This document shows positions 24,028-33,948 of a stretch of 64,000 nt of DNA, piece after piece. Position numbers and translations under genes: made by a program. A model generated the notes under the pieces. The model was not told where the DNA came from and ran no database searches. It saw only the letters and a program-made list of their open reading frames with translations. The stretch covers positions 124,001 to 188,000 of the forward strand of contig NZ_JXQM01000021.1 of assembly GCF_000832065.1 (NCBI RefSeq), given 5' to 3'. This DNA comes from Nitrosospira sp. NpAV. Its GTDB lineage: Bacteria; Pseudomonadota; Gammaproteobacteria; Burkholderiales; Nitrosomonadaceae. The stretch's first letter is position 1; every line of letters starts with the position of its first letter.

Positions 24028-25272
24028 TTACAATTTCTCGGGAATCTTGAATCCCAGATAAGTCAGATTGCTGATTCCCATTAAAATTAGCAGAGTCTCC
24101 GGAAACTCCGGGATAGACATACCGTCCGCCACGTAGCCAACGAATACCATGCCCAGGACAAGGGTCCATACGACAACCTGCAAACGATGGAAACTCACGC
24201 CATTGCCATCGTCGCATATATCCCGCCAGAAACCCCTTGATGGTGTGAGAGGAGCCTGATTACCCGACTTTCGGGAGAGTTCTTCGATTTTTTGTGAAAT
24301 GGCAGCTAATTGATTTTCATTTTCCGGCGGCAATGTTGCTGGGATTTTTTCTTTTTGCTCCTTGAGCTTTTGTTCTTCCTGTCGAAGCCGGGTGATTTCA
24401 TCCTCGGCCCCGGCTTTTTTGGTATTGCCAATCAATACCGCGCTCAACCCCGTGGCGCCGCTGATGCCGAGCAGGATCAACGCCTGCTGGGGGATATACT
24501 CCATCGTGCCGGTCAGTATCCAGACGCCGAGGAAGGCCAGCACCACCATTAATCCCCAGAAAGCCATCTGGCTCTTGCCCAGGCTGTAATAGCCGGTATC
24601 TTTGTCCTTCAACATGCTTGTCTTGTTTACGATCAGATAGTAGGCCACAAACAAAATCAGCAACGCCCCGCTGACAATGCCTAATATCTCCGAAGGCGGC
24701 GCGACATAAAAACGAAACGGATAAGGGGACTGCACCACCAGCGGCAGCTCATTGCCTATCGCCAGGGTTACCTCGATTGACATGACATATTCGTCCTTGC
24801 TTCTGAAGAGCAGGTCCCATGCCTCGCGGGATTCCTTGACCGCCGGATTGCGTTCCAGATAGAAGCTGAAGCGCAATGTATTTCCGTCATCGAGTTGTGT
24901 GATATCGGAGGGCAGATGAACCATCTTGATCCCATCAAACAATAAAAGGGGTGTTCTGGAAGCACCTGTCTTTTCCAGTTCCATTTTTAACCTTCTGGCA
25001 ATATCGCCGGTTGCCTTGATATAGATTCTTTCACCCATTTTAAAAACGAAATCTTCCTTGTTCTTTCCCTCGTTTTTTCCGACGATAAAAAGTTCGCCTT
25101 TCCGCTTTTCCTGTTGAATCTGATCCCTTCCTGCGTCAGGGGATGGGGCGGAGATGGGAGTATCAATGGACGTTTCAGCAGTCTGTTCCTGAGCGAATGC
25201 CCGCGGAAAACAAGTCAGCAGTGTGGCCGTGATAATGATGGTTAAATAACGCATGAGGATTTTTCCCTTCAT
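24028..25272 (-). CDS. Uncharacterised membrane protein with signal peptide and five predicted helices
   Basis: 414 residues; a second ATG 18 bp in (MRYLTIII) gives a more standard signal peptide. After the signal (cleavage near AFA|QEQ) comes a 160-residue soluble domain, beta-rich by composition. Helices follow at about 195-215, 232-252 and 262-282. A charged coiled coil lies at about 290-330 (EDEITRLRQEEQKLKEQKEK). The end is a conserved-looking WTLVLGMVFVGYV segment and a last hydrophobic stretch. I recognise no named domain. The architecture suggests a sensor or scaffold with domains on both sides of the membrane. Confidence 0.75.
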   Translation of the reverse strand: MKGKILMRYLTIIITATLLTCFPRAFAQEQTAETSIDTPISAPSPDAGRDQIQQEKRKGELFIVGKNEGKNKEDFVFKMGERIYIKATGDIARRLKMELEKTGASRTPLLLFDGIKMVHLPSDITQLDDGNTLRFSFYLERNPAVKESREAWDLLFRSKDEYVMSIEVTLAIGNELPLVVQSPYPFRFYVAPPSEILGIVSGALLILFVAYYLIVNKTSMLKDKDTGYYSLGKSQMAFWGLMVVLAFLGVWILTGTMEYIPQQALILLGISGATGLSAVLIGNTKKAGAEDEITRLRQEEQKLKEQKEKIPATLPPENENQLAAISQKIEELSRKSGNQAPLTPSRGFWRDICDDGNGVSFHRLQVVVWTLVLGMVFVGYVADGMSIPEFPETLLILMGISNLTYLGFKIPEKL

Positions 25273-25962
25273 AGAATTGATCGCCGTATCGGCATGTACC
25301 TTCGCATCATCCCGCTTGCTGTCGAATATGCCGCAGGAAGCACTCTTCGTGTTTCTTTAATGCGGCAACATGCAAATAAGGAATATTGCAAGAATCTCAT
25401 TATAAGAATAGCAGAGGGTTGGATTGCGGCGGCCAAGAATAAACAGGTATTCGCAACTTCGTGGCCTAACAAAAATTCGCTGGAAAGGTAAGTTTCCGCC
25501 ATGCCAATCTCTCGCATAGACGAACGGAAGAACATTGCGATATCCAGGCTGCCTGTATCAACATTGAGTTTAGCATCGGAGTTGAGCGTACCCCATACGG
25601 TTTGTTCCCGCGCAATCACTTTCTTCCTGAATATAACTGGGCATGGTATTCATGTTGCGCATTCGCCGGAGATTCACACTTTCCCCGAGGACCCGAGACC
25701 TTGAAAAAATGACGCATTCTATGCTCTCGTATTTCCGGCTGCCTCGTTTATCCACACGCTCTACGTGCGACAACGTACAGATAGATGATGTCGTGATGAT
25801 CATATTAGTAAGGTGCGGCAATTCAAAATAAAGGTGACCGGCCGATAGACTGAATTTCCGCTTGCCCGAATTGCCGGAAAAATGACCGTCCCAGCGCATT
25901 CGTCCCCTTCAACAACAATAAATGCAAGTCGATATCGATAAATTTCATGGCGGCGAAGGTAT
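25273..25962. other. 690-bp stretch without a credible gene
   Basis: Several short frames exist on both strands (for example 25269-25619 minus and 25570-25899 minus), but none has a plausible ribosome-binding site or a recognisable sequence. It may hold decayed coding DNA. The right end must carry the promoter of the beta-barrel gene. Confidence 0.4.
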
Positions 25963-26727
25963 ATGCTTTTGAACTCGCTGTCCCCCGATATTCGCCATCT
26001 CATGAGCCTGTCAGCCCTCCTTGCCGGATTTGGCCTGACGCAGAATGTCTATGGCGACAAAAGCAAGGCAGAAATCCAAACGGGTCTCCAGAGCAACAGA
26101 CCGGAGCCGATGATATTCGATCTGGTTGATCCGCTCGGTGCGCCCAAAGGTGAGCTGGAGGTTAATACCTTGCTGGATTATTCACCTCGCACGGGACAGT
26201 TCCAATGGTCGCCGGAAGTCGAATATTCATTCGCGGATGGGTATGCAATAGAACTGGAACTGCCATTCGAAAATTCATCCTTAGACGAATACAAACTTTC
26301 CTTGCAGGGTACCTTTGGGAAGCTGGCAAACGGAAAAATGATTCACGGCTGGCAAGCAATCGGCCGTCGCCTGCGGCACGAAAAGGCGTTTGGAGCCGAG
26401 CTCCTTTATTTGAACGATTATCGGTTTTCAGACAAGTGGAGCATGATGAATATGTTAGGCCTCAGGCATACCGCGATTGGTAAATCCGGCGATTTTGTGG
26501 CGCTCCTTAACAACAGTCTTTTTTACAGTTATTCCCAGCATCTTGCGATAGGGATCGAGCTGAATAGTGAAATAGGAGAGCGTGACTGGCGTTATCGGCT
26601 GACTCCGCAGCTTCAGTACACCGTGGGTAAAAATGGGGTAATTCAACTGGGCGGAGGTCCTTCGCAATTGAATGATACCGGAAGAACCGAGTGGTTATTG
26701 AGCTCCCGGCTTGTCTATAATTTTTAG
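25963..26727 (+). CDS. Outer-membrane beta-barrel protein
   Basis: 254 residues. The N-terminal signal peptide is best read from one of two ATGs (25963 or 25996), with cleavage near QNVYG. The mature part has alternating polar/hydrophobic strands (FQWSPEVEYSFADGYAIELELPF, LGLRHTAIG, FFYSY) and ends in an aromatic residue (LVYNF), the hallmark of outer-membrane barrels. Length and strand number suggest about 10-12 strands. It may be a small porin or transport channel; no substrate is indicated. It is monocistronic by appearance. Confidence 0.75.
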   Translation: MLLNSLSPDIRHLMSLSALLAGFGLTQNVYGDKSKAEIQTGLQSNRPEPMIFDLVDPLGAPKGELEVNTLLDYSPRTGQFQWSPEVEYSFADGYAIELELPFENSSLDEYKLSLQGTFGKLANGKMIHGWQAIGRRLRHEKAFGAELLYLNDYRFSDKWSMMNMLGLRHTAIGKSGDFVALLNNSLFYSYSQHLAIGIELNSEIGERDWRYRLTPQLQYTVGKNGVIQLGGGPSQLNDTGRTEWLLSSRLVYNF

Positions 26728-26942
26728 GGTATATCGACTAGACAATCCGACTTTCTGAAACGCATTGGGTGGCCCTGCTCGAATGCCGCAGAAGAATCAG
26801 AATGCGAATCGCCGTTTTAACGCTGTGGCGGTTCGGTATGGCGCCGCACAGAGTGATATCAATCCATTAATTAGAATGATCCCACTTTCTTTGTTTTCGA
26901 GGGAACTTGGTCGCACCCGATTTTTAATCAATGGAGACGATT

Positions 26943-27242
26943 ATGACAAATTATTTAAAACCCGCCCTGACCGTAGTAGCGCTTGCGCTAGCGCTGACCG
27001 CTTGCGACTCCAAGCAGGAAAACCAGCGCGAGAAAGCTTTGGAAAACAAGGCGGATGCGCTGGAAGACCGGGCGGATGCGGTACGCAAGCAGGGCGAAGC
27101 AGCGGCTGACCGGGTAGAAAAACAGGATCCGGGAATCGATAGCCGCACAACCGATCGTTCTGCAGATGCCAATCGGGAAGTCGCCGAGAAGCGTGCCGAT
27201 AGATTGGAGGATGAGGCGGATCGAGTTCGAGAAAAAAAATAA
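26943..27242 (+). CDS. Small charged lipoprotein
   Basis: 99 residues from ATG 26943, chosen because GGAG lies 7 bp before it; an in-frame ATG at 26931 overlaps that site. The signal peptide ends in lipobox LTAC (Cys21). The mature part is a long, highly charged helix with repeated A-D-x-L/V-E-D-R-A-D-A-V and A-D-R-L-E-D-E-A-D units, likely a coiled coil. Similar small lipoproteins occur in many proteobacteria without assigned function. Periplasmic location is predicted. Confidence 0.8.
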   Translation: MTNYLKPALTVVALALALTACDSKQENQREKALENKADALEDRADAVRKQGEAAADRVEKQDPGIDSRTTDRSADANREVAEKRADRLEDEADRVREKK

Positions 27243-27739
27243 TGCTCGGTCTGGCGCAGCACACGAACGATCGGTCGATAGGATAATGGTCTGTTATCAA
27301 GAACGGGGTGGCGTCTTCCGTTACTAGGTCACCCTGCTTCTTACAGATCAATGCTTCATGCAAGATTCATATGCGAATGATCTTAGGACAGCTGAACGAA
27401 AGATTCATGTGGAACGCATAATCGGATACGGGCTCAGAACAGCAATTTTTGAGCGGCAGGAAGTCTGCGGACGGAATTTCTTTAAAGAAAGCTCAGCCGA
27501 ATATATCAATGAGCGATCGCCTTTGTTGCTTTCCGATGGTCTTCCCAGCCTATTGACATGAGCCAAGCCTTAGGCTCATATTGAAAGCGGCAATTCCGCG
27601 GATTGGCAGGGAAAATGTGGTTACCCGCACGCCCCTACGAGCAGATGCGGCTCCCAATAGGCATCGAAAACCTAACGTCAATCCTCCGGGCTCAGCTTCA
27701 TGGATAACGTTCTTTCGTAAACATTAATAGGCGCTGATC
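27243..27739. other. Intergenic region, no gene seen
   Basis: About 500 bp. A weak hairpin TGAGCC ... GGCTCA lies near 27558-27577. No ORF is convincing. It presumably contains the HAF protein promoter. Confidence 0.4.
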
Positions 27740-28870
27740 ATGAAAACCACCCATGGTACGTATCTTCTTCGCCGATTTATCCTCGGTGCGGCCCTGTCGG
27801 CTGGACTCGGTTTTGCTACCCATGCCCCTGCTCAAGAACGTGGCTACCTTATAGACCTTAACAGCAAGACAGCCATCGCACTAGGAAATCTTTATCCCAA
27901 GGCAATCAACAACATCGGACAGGTAGTCGGAGGCATAGATCCGTTCGGCTATGGGCATGCTTTTATTACCGGCGCTAATGGCGTGGGCATGAGTGACCTT
28001 GGCACTCTAGGCGGCAATTTCAGCTTTGCATATGACATCAATGACGCCGGGCAGGTGGTGGGGGTTTCCGGCACGTCCGCAAATGAATATAAGGCTTTCG
28101 TAACCGGCCCGGATGGCGCGGGAATAAGAGACCTTGATGCCCCCCCTTTGGGGGGTTACTCCTTGGCCATCAATAATTCGGGACAGGTTGTGGGTACAAC
28201 CGAGTCCGGAGGTGAATTTAATGGTTTCATAACCGGTCCGGATGGCGTGGGGTTGAGAACCCTTAGTACATTAACGGGTGCCACGGGCATTAACGATTCC
28301 GGGCAAGTGGTGGGAAGCTTCAGCGCGCCATTTAATGGGGCTTCCAATGCTGCCATCACCGGGCCGGATGGCGTCGGCGCGAGGGACCTCGGCAGTTTAG
28401 GCGATGGTGGTGGCAGCTTTGCCATTGACATCAATAATACCGGGCAGGTAGTGGGAGGTTCCAGTCTATCCCCGGGCGATGTCTCCCATGCTTTCATCAC
28501 CGGCCCGGATGGCGCCGGCATGAGGGAACTTGGCACTTTAGGGGGTGGTTACAGCAGTGTTGACGGCATCAATGATGCCGGGCAAGTGGTGGGGGCTTTC
28601 AGCACATCCTCGGGCGACCATGCTTTCATTACCGGCCCGGATGGCGTAGGCATGACAGACCTCAATTCGCTGGTTGACCTGCCGGACGGGGTGATCCTAA
28701 CCCGAGCCACGGACATCAATAACGAGGGGCAGGTCATAGCCATCGCCATGGCTTCAAGCATCCCGGAGCCGGAAGGCTATGCCATGCTTCTGGCCGGACT
28801 GGGGCTGGTAGGGTTCGCGGTACGGCGAAAAATATGGATACATGGATCCATCAATAAGAGTATGGGATGA
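27740..28870 (+). CDS. HAF-repeat exported protein with PEP-CTERM-like tail
   Basis: 376 residues. The signal peptide runs to about THAPA|QE. Seven to eight HAF units follow, each with AFITGPDGVGMTDLG-type and DINDAGQVVG-type strands, about 45 residues apart. Near the C-terminus PEPEGYAMLLAGLGLVG and RRK form a PEP-CTERM sorting signal: motif, hydrophobic helix, basic end. About 13 residues follow it, which is unusual. Exosortase systems process such tails in biofilm-forming Gram-negative bacteria. No exosortase gene is in this window. It is a paralogue of the truncated gene at 1-652. Confidence 0.88.
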   Translation: MKTTHGTYLLRRFILGAALSAGLGFATHAPAQERGYLIDLNSKTAIALGNLYPKAINNIGQVVGGIDPFGYGHAFITGANGVGMSDLGTLGGNFSFAYDINDAGQVVGVSGTSANEYKAFVTGPDGAGIRDLDAPPLGGYSLAINNSGQVVGTTESGGEFNGFITGPDGVGLRTLSTLTGATGINDSGQVVGSFSAPFNGASNAAITGPDGVGARDLGSLGDGGGSFAIDINNTGQVVGGSSLSPGDVSHAFITGPDGAGMRELGTLGGGYSSVDGINDAGQVVGAFSTSSGDHAFITGPDGVGMTDLNSLVDLPDGVILTRATDINNEGQVIAIAMASSIPEPEGYAMLLAGLGLVGFAVRRKIWIHGSINKSMG

Positions 28871-28939
28871 GGCTCAAGGGTAGTGCGCATTACGAGTACC
28901 TATATGCGCTGGGTTAATCCCGCCACGTCTTCAATTTGC

Positions 28940-29671
28940 TCAAAGTATGGGGATATCTTCCGCCAGGCCATTTAATTTCATGACTTCGTAAGTAAGTTCC
29001 GCACCTGCCGGCCTTATCACACGCCCCCGGCTGTGTATCTTGACACCCACGGTTTCGAACTCCTGCCGCGCGTGGCCTCCCAGTTGAACTGGTGGCAGAA
29101 CCAGGGCGAAATCCAGGCCGCCCGCGTCGGCATTGGGTTGAAGCGTCACTGAGATAAGCCACCCCAGAATGGTTTGCTCCTGGCTGATATCGTTTCCCCG
29201 GAATACAAACTGGCCTTCCAAGCCATTATATTCAAGCTGGGCATCTGACGAGGGCTCGCTTATTCCCAGGGGACCCAGGGTCCTGGGGAAAAAGATAACG
29301 CGTTTGATGCCTTCGCAGTCGCTAAAGGTATAGCGGTTGGGCTGCCGGTCGCGTTGATCGTCCAGCCATGCCGTGATTGAACTTTGTGCGGCGTTTACCC
29401 GCACTCCCTTGACTTCCGCCGGAAAGCTATCCCATACATAAACCGCATGGATGGGAGAAATTACTTGCGTCGCGGGGCCCTGCGGAGGGTCAGCGAGGAA
29501 GTCAAAATCGTAAATTCCATCCGGTGGTGCCTGAATATTGGCGACGGGGCGCAACTGGGGGCTGGACCAACCCCCAGTTGATACATTGCCCGTCGCGGTA
29601 ATTTGCAGCTTGGGGGGAAAGCTTTCCAGAACTGCGAGCCTGACTTCCGTTACTTCACGAATTTTTTCCAT
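28940..29671 (-). CDS. Unknown soluble protein divergent from the caspase/STAND gene
   Basis: 243 residues from the ATG at 29671, where GGAGG stands upstream (spacing about 12). A longer frame to 29818 would overlap the divergent gene and has no good site. There is no signal peptide. The protein is rich in Pro, Gly, Val and Gln and looks beta-structured (GQFVFRGNDISQEQTILGWLI). I recognise no family. It shares a 121-bp promoter region with the caspase-like gene, so a functional link is reasonable but unproven. Confidence 0.7.
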   Translation of the reverse strand: MEKIREVTEVRLAVLESFPPKLQITATGNVSTGGWSSPQLRPVANIQAPPDGIYDFDFLADPPQGPATQVISPIHAVYVWDSFPAEVKGVRVNAAQSSITAWLDDQRDRQPNRYTFSDCEGIKRVIFFPRTLGPLGISEPSSDAQLEYNGLEGQFVFRGNDISQEQTILGWLISVTLQPNADAGGLDFALVLPPVQLGGHARQEFETVGVKIHSRGRVIRPAGAELTYEVMKLNGLAEDIPIL

Positions 29672-29792
29672 GATTTGATTTTTCCTCCAAGTTTTATTAA
29701 AGCTGAACTCTATACACGTTAGTTTCACTTCTTTATAGTTCAGTAAGCTAAAAAAACAAACATGGCTATTTTTCAAGAGGAATGCGTTTGTC

Positions 29793-32700
29793 ATGAGTGA
29801 ACGCCGGATCCTGGTCATTGGGTCACAATGCCGGGCCCTGAGCCAACTTGGTTTTTTGCCGCAGGCGGCATGTGAGCTTTACCGGGTGATGATCGATCCA
29901 GAGCGGGGTGCATGTGTTTCCGCGCTCGAGGGAGAAGGGTTACTCCTCGATCCCACTGTCCGGGATACCAAAGACGCCATCAAAAAAGCATACCTGCGCG
30001 CGGCGAAAGACGAGGCCACGTTATTCATCGCCTACATCGGCCACGGTGAGCGCGCGGATGAGGACTTCTATCTCCTTCCGCGAGATGCGGAAAATCCTCC
30101 CGACTCCGATACGGCGGTACACCTCACCCACCTGATCAAGGAGGTGCACAAGAAGGCTGTGGGCCAAGTGGATGGACTGGCTGTGCTGGTTGATGCCTGC
30201 TATTCGGGCCAAGCCGGCTTCGGTGCGGCGCAATCCTGGGTGAGGGGCCTGGGGGGCACGCTTCGATTCGAGGTCCTCACCGCCGCGGCTGATCGTCCGG
30301 CGGCGGATGGCTGCTTTAGCCGGAGCCTCGTTGCATTACTGCGTGATGGGGTTGCGACGGAACCCTCCGAACACCTGCACTGTGTCAATCTGCGTCCCCT
30401 CATTAAAAATCGCTGTCCGAACCAGGAAGCGCAAAACCCCGCCTATAATCCCGACGCAACGCTGTGGCTGGCGAAGAATGCGGCCAATATTCGCGAGCCA
30501 TGGGCACAGACGCCGCTGGCGGACGAAATCCAGCGGCTCACACGAGCATATCAACCTACTCTTGCCCTGCATGAAATTGTGACGCGCTCGCAGGCGGAGC
30601 GCTGCGTGGCGGTGGTGGGCGACGCAGGTACGGGAAAATCGGCGCTGGCGGCGGCCCTGGCCTGGCCAAAAGCCGCGCCAGAAGTCATCCCTGCCGGCTT
30701 CGTACATGCAATCGTCCTGCTTAATGAAGCAATGACGCCACGGGAGCTTGCACGCATCCTGACCGAACAGCTTGTCCGGTCCGTACCTGGCTTCCGTAAA
30801 GCGCAGCAAGCGTTCACGCGCGATACACCTTACGACGAGCAGCAAAAACTGGATACGCTAGAGAAGCAATTGCTCGGTCCGCTCACATGGCTGGGTCGGC
30901 TGGAGCAGCCAGGTCGGGTCACGGAGATACGCATCGTCGTGGATGCGCTCGATCGCCTCGCGACCGGCGCGCGCGGCTCGGTAATCGAGACGCTGAATCA
31001 GCTGGGCAAGTTAGCCTTTGTGTATCTGCTGGTTACTGCCCGGCCGGATACGGAACTTCCATCGGAAGCTTCTTCATATACTCTTGCCTTCGCGCCAGAT
31101 GAGAAAATCCATCAATATCTCGAACGGCGCGGTACCCTACCCGCGCGTCAGGTGGAAGTTGTTCAGGCAGCCGAGGGTAGCTGGCTAGTGGCTCGCGTGC
31201 TTGCCGATCTGCTTGGCGAACAGCCCGAGGCACCCATAGGCGCTGGTCAGCTCGCTCTAGGGGATGCCTATGAGGAGATGCTTTCGCGTTGCGGCGCTGC
31301 TGACGACAAAAGCCTTCGGCATGTGCTTGAGATTCTCGCCGCCGCCGGGGCGGGCCCCCTGCTGCCGCTCCCACTGCTATGCAAGGCGAGCGAAACGCTC
31401 GGCGTCCCGGCGTCCCCTGCACTTGTCCGCGACCAACTGGTGCGTCTGCGCGGGCTTGCGGTGCGAAGCGCGGCGGGTACGGAGAACGAGCATGCCGGTC
31501 TTTTCCACCAGACGCTCGTCGATTACGTTGCTGCCCGCGCGCCGCAAGAAATCATCGCCGCACACAAGGCCCTTATTGCTGGCATTGAGGCACTTGCACC
31601 CGCCGGCGCAGGCATGACAGACTTGAATAACGCCATCCAGCGCTATGCCTTCGAGCGCGAGGCAGAGCATTTATGGATACTCAAGGAGGCCGACAATGCC
31701 TTGACGAGCCTTCTCGCAAGAACTTCACCTATACCTCGCGACAACCTGCGACGCTGGCGCCTTTGGTTAATGCGAGTGGAGACGGCGGTCGGCACTGATC
31801 ACCCGGTTACGCTTGCAATGCGCAACAATATCGCCCATTCGACCGCTGAGTGTGGAGATCCCCGTGAGGCACTGCAATTATTCGAGACGCTGCTCCCTGA
31901 CCAGGAGCGCGTGCTGGGCTCCGATCACCCGGACACACTCATGACCCGCAGCAACATCGCATACTCGACCGGCCTGTGTGGAGACGTTCATCGAGCGTTG
32001 TGTCTGGCCGAAGCGCTGCTCCCCGACCAGGAACGTGTGTCTGGACCCGATTACCCAGCCACACTCACAAACCGTAATAATATTGCCCATTGGACCGGGG
32101 ATTGCGGAAATCCTCGCAAGGCGCTCAGGTTGTTCCAGAAATTGCTCCCCGATCAAGAGCGGGTGCTCGGCCCCGGTCACCTGGCCACGCTTAAAACCCG
32201 CAGCAACATTGCGCTCTGGACTGGCAACAGCGGAGATACGCGTGAAGCATTGCGACTCGCCGAAGCGCTGTTCCCTGACCAGGAGCACGTGCTGGGCCCC
32301 GATCATCCTGCCGTGCTCACCAACCGCAACAATATTGCCAGTTGGACGGGTGAGTCAGGGAATACACATGAGGCGTTAAGGTTGTTCCAGGAGCTGCTTC
32401 CCAACCAGGAGCGTGTACTCGGTCCCGATCACCCGGATACGCTCAGGACCCGTAGTAACATCGCGCTCTGGACCGGCAATAGTGGGAACGCCCGCGAGGC
32501 GCTGCGGCTGGCTGAAGCACTGCTTACCGACGAGAAGCGTGTGCTGGGCCCCGATCACCCGAACACGCTCACTATTCGCAGCAATATTGCTCTCTGGACC
32601 GGTGAATGCGGGGATTCGCATAAAATGTTAAGTCTATGCGAAGCACTGCTCGCCGACCAAACGCGCGTGCTAGGACCCGATCACCCGGACACGCTCAAAA

Positions 32701-32987
32701 CCCGCAGCAATATCGCCTACTCGACCGCGCGCAACGGGGATGCACGCGCGGCGTTGGGGCTGTTTCAAGCACTGCTCCCTGACCAGGAACGTGTGCTAGG
32801 CTCCGATCATCCCATTACGCTCATAATCCGCAGTAACATCGCCTACCTGACCGCCGAGTGTGGAGATGCCCGCGAGGCGCTACGACTCTTTCAGGCGCTA
32901 CTCCCTGACCAAGAGCGCATACTCGGCCCGGATCATCCGAATACCCTCATCGTCAAAGCATCGATTGATCATTTGACCGGAAGCTGA
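29793..32987 (+). CDS. Caspase-like protease / STAND NTPase / TPR protein
   Basis: 1064 residues in three parts. Residues 5-225 are a caspase-fold peptidase (C14-like) with the catalytic dyad His84 (AYIGHGE) and Cys136 (VLVDACYSG). Residues 260-640 are a STAND/NACHT-type NTPase with Walker A GDAGTGKS (276-283), Walker B IVVDALD (381-387) and VTARPD (414-419). Residues 667-1064 are nine complete and one partial 42-residue TPR-type repeats (DHPDTLxTRSNIA...GDxREALRL...LLPDQERVLG). Effector, switch and repeat sensor in this order resemble NLR-like conflict and immunity proteins: ligand on the repeats, oligomerisation by the NTPase, then proteolysis. An antiphage role is inference. Confidence 0.88.
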   Translation: MSERRILVIGSQCRALSQLGFLPQAACELYRVMIDPERGACVSALEGEGLLLDPTVRDTKDAIKKAYLRAAKDEATLFIAYIGHGERADEDFYLLPRDAENPPDSDTAVHLTHLIKEVHKKAVGQVDGLAVLVDACYSGQAGFGAAQSWVRGLGGTLRFEVLTAAADRPAADGCFSRSLVALLRDGVATEPSEHLHCVNLRPLIKNRCPNQEAQNPAYNPDATLWLAKNAANIREPWAQTPLADEIQRLTRAYQPTLALHEIVTRSQAERCVAVVGDAGTGKSALAAALAWPKAAPEVIPAGFVHAIVLLNEAMTPRELARILTEQLVRSVPGFRKAQQAFTRDTPYDEQQKLDTLEKQLLGPLTWLGRLEQPGRVTEIRIVVDALDRLATGARGSVIETLNQLGKLAFVYLLVTARPDTELPSEASSYTLAFAPDEKIHQYLERRGTLPARQVEVVQAAEGSWLVARVLADLLGEQPEAPIGAGQLALGDAYEEMLSRCGAADDKSLRHVLEILAAAGAGPLLPLPLLCKASETLGVPASPALVRDQLVRLRGLAVRSAAGTENEHAGLFHQTLVDYVAARAPQEIIAAHKALIAGIEALAPAGAGMTDLNNAIQRYAFEREAEHLWILKEADNALTSLLARTSPIPRDNLRRWRLWLMRVETAVGTDHPVTLAMRNNIAHSTAECGDPREALQLFETLLPDQERVLGSDHPDTLMTRSNIAYSTGLCGDVHRALCLAEALLPDQERVSGPDYPATLTNRNNIAHWTGDCGNPRKALRLFQKLLPDQERVLGPGHLATLKTRSNIALWTGNSGDTREALRLAEALFPDQEHVLGPDHPAVLTNRNNIASWTGESGNTHEALRLFQELLPNQERVLGPDHPDTLRTRSNIALWTGNSGNAREALRLAEALLTDEKRVLGPDHPNTLTIRSNIALWTGECGDSHKMLSLCEALLADQTRVLGPDHPDTLKTRSNIAYSTARNGDARAALGLFQALLPDQERVLGSDHPITLIIRSNIAYLTAECGDAREALRLFQALLPDQERILGPDHPNTLIVKASIDHLTGS
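31791..32987 (+). repeat. Tandem 126-bp TPR-coding repeats
   Basis: Repeat units start at 31791 and 31917 and continue every 126 bp to the gene's end, nine complete and one partial. DNA similarity between units is high (GATCACCCGGACACGCTCA recurs with small changes), so copy number may vary between strains, as in sensor repeats under selection. Confidence 0.85.
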
Positions 32988-32994
32988 ATCTCGG

Positions 32995-33948
32995 TCAAAC
33001 CACAGCGTTTGCGTTGCTACTGCCAAAAACCTCTCCCACTTCTCTGCCAATCTGCGCCTTGCCGAGATAGAAATCCGAATTGTGAGGATCGGCGCCGTTG
33101 TCAACAGTGTGGCCACCCTCGAACGATGCGCTGACGGGTATCCCTGCGTGGAATAAGCCTTCAAGGTCCGGCTCAGCGGCAATGAAATCGTCCCGGTCGG
33201 CTATATTCACCCAGCGCCGCACAGCCGGTGGAAACCCCGGTGGTTGCGGCCGCAATCGCTGGTAAACAATGGTCTGAAGCCCGAGGGGAGAACCTAGCGT
33301 CAGCAGTAAAGGAAGCGGCGTATTCATCAGATGCGCTACCTCATAAGCAATTACGGAACCCAGTGAATGCCCGATCAATACCTTGGTTTCAGGGCCGATC
33401 AGCTTCAACACCGATTTGAGGGCTGCGGAACGGATGGTGTCGTTAGTGAGATATCGCGTAACCTGGGCGAGGGAGCGATTGACGAAGCGTTCGGCAAAGC
33501 CCATGCCGAACGGCGCAAACCACGGAATCTTGGCAAGGCTTCCGATAGCGCCACGGACGATGTTTCCCGCGCCCTGCTCCACGCCCATCTGCCCGGTTAC
33601 GTATGCCAGCTCAAGCTCACCGGTTTCGCGGGTCTTCCGCTTCGAAGCTCGCCCGGCGGCGTGCCTTAGCCATTCCAGCGCCAGAACCTGTGCGAACTGC
33701 GCTTCTTCGGATGTAAATTCTGCGGGATCGTCGCCTTGCTGGCCGGGCGTAAGGAAAAGGCTGCCGTAGAATGCCATTCGCGTTTCGATGCTGCCGGGTT
33801 TCCCAGCGTTGCGCCAAATCCGGTCCGCTACATCCGCAAACCCGGCGTCCCGCACACCCCCCGCCAGCGCGGGTAACCACGCGCTTTCCAGTTTGTCGGC
33901 GGATTTTTGCTGCTGGTCAATGCCGTGTACGAGAACAATCTCGGCCAT
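32995..33948 (-). CDS. Alpha/beta hydrolase (lipase/esterase-like)
   Basis: 317 residues, no signal peptide. It opens with the strand IVLVHGIDQQ (HG oxyanion element), has the nucleophile elbow GHSLGS at about 214-219 and candidate acid and base residues near ADRDDFIA and GGHTVDN. This is a serine hydrolase of the alpha/beta fold, possibly a lipase or esterase. It converges on the caspase/STAND gene with only 7 bp between the stop codons, so it is a neighbour rather than a co-transcribed partner. Paired hydrolase and caspase-STAND genes invite a toxin or effector reading, which remains inference. Confidence 0.82.
   Translation of the reverse strand: MAEIVLVHGIDQQQKSADKLESAWLPALAGGVRDAGFADVADRIWRNAGKPGSIETRMAFYGSLFLTPGQQGDDPAEFTSEEAQFAQVLALEWLRHAAGRASKRKTRETGELELAYVTGQMGVEQGAGNIVRGAIGSLAKIPWFAPFGMGFAERFVNRSLAQVTRYLTNDTIRSAALKSVLKLIGPETKVLIGHSLGSVIAYEVAHLMNTPLPLLLTLGSPLGLQTIVYQRLRPQPPGFPPAVRRWVNIADRDDFIAAEPDLEGLFHAGIPVSASFEGGHTVDNGADPHNSDFYLGKAQIGREVGEVFGSSNANAVV

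Noticed and set aside
25269-25619. A 116-codon minus-strand frame
   Set aside because: No ribosome-binding site, no recognisable sequence, overlaps the neighbouring gene start.
27558-27577. Terminator after the small lipoprotein gene
   Set aside because: Only 6-bp arms, more than 300 bp past the stop codon, no T-run.
33617-33880. Minus-strand frame inside the hydrolase gene
   Set aside because: Out-of-frame shadow of the alpha/beta hydrolase.
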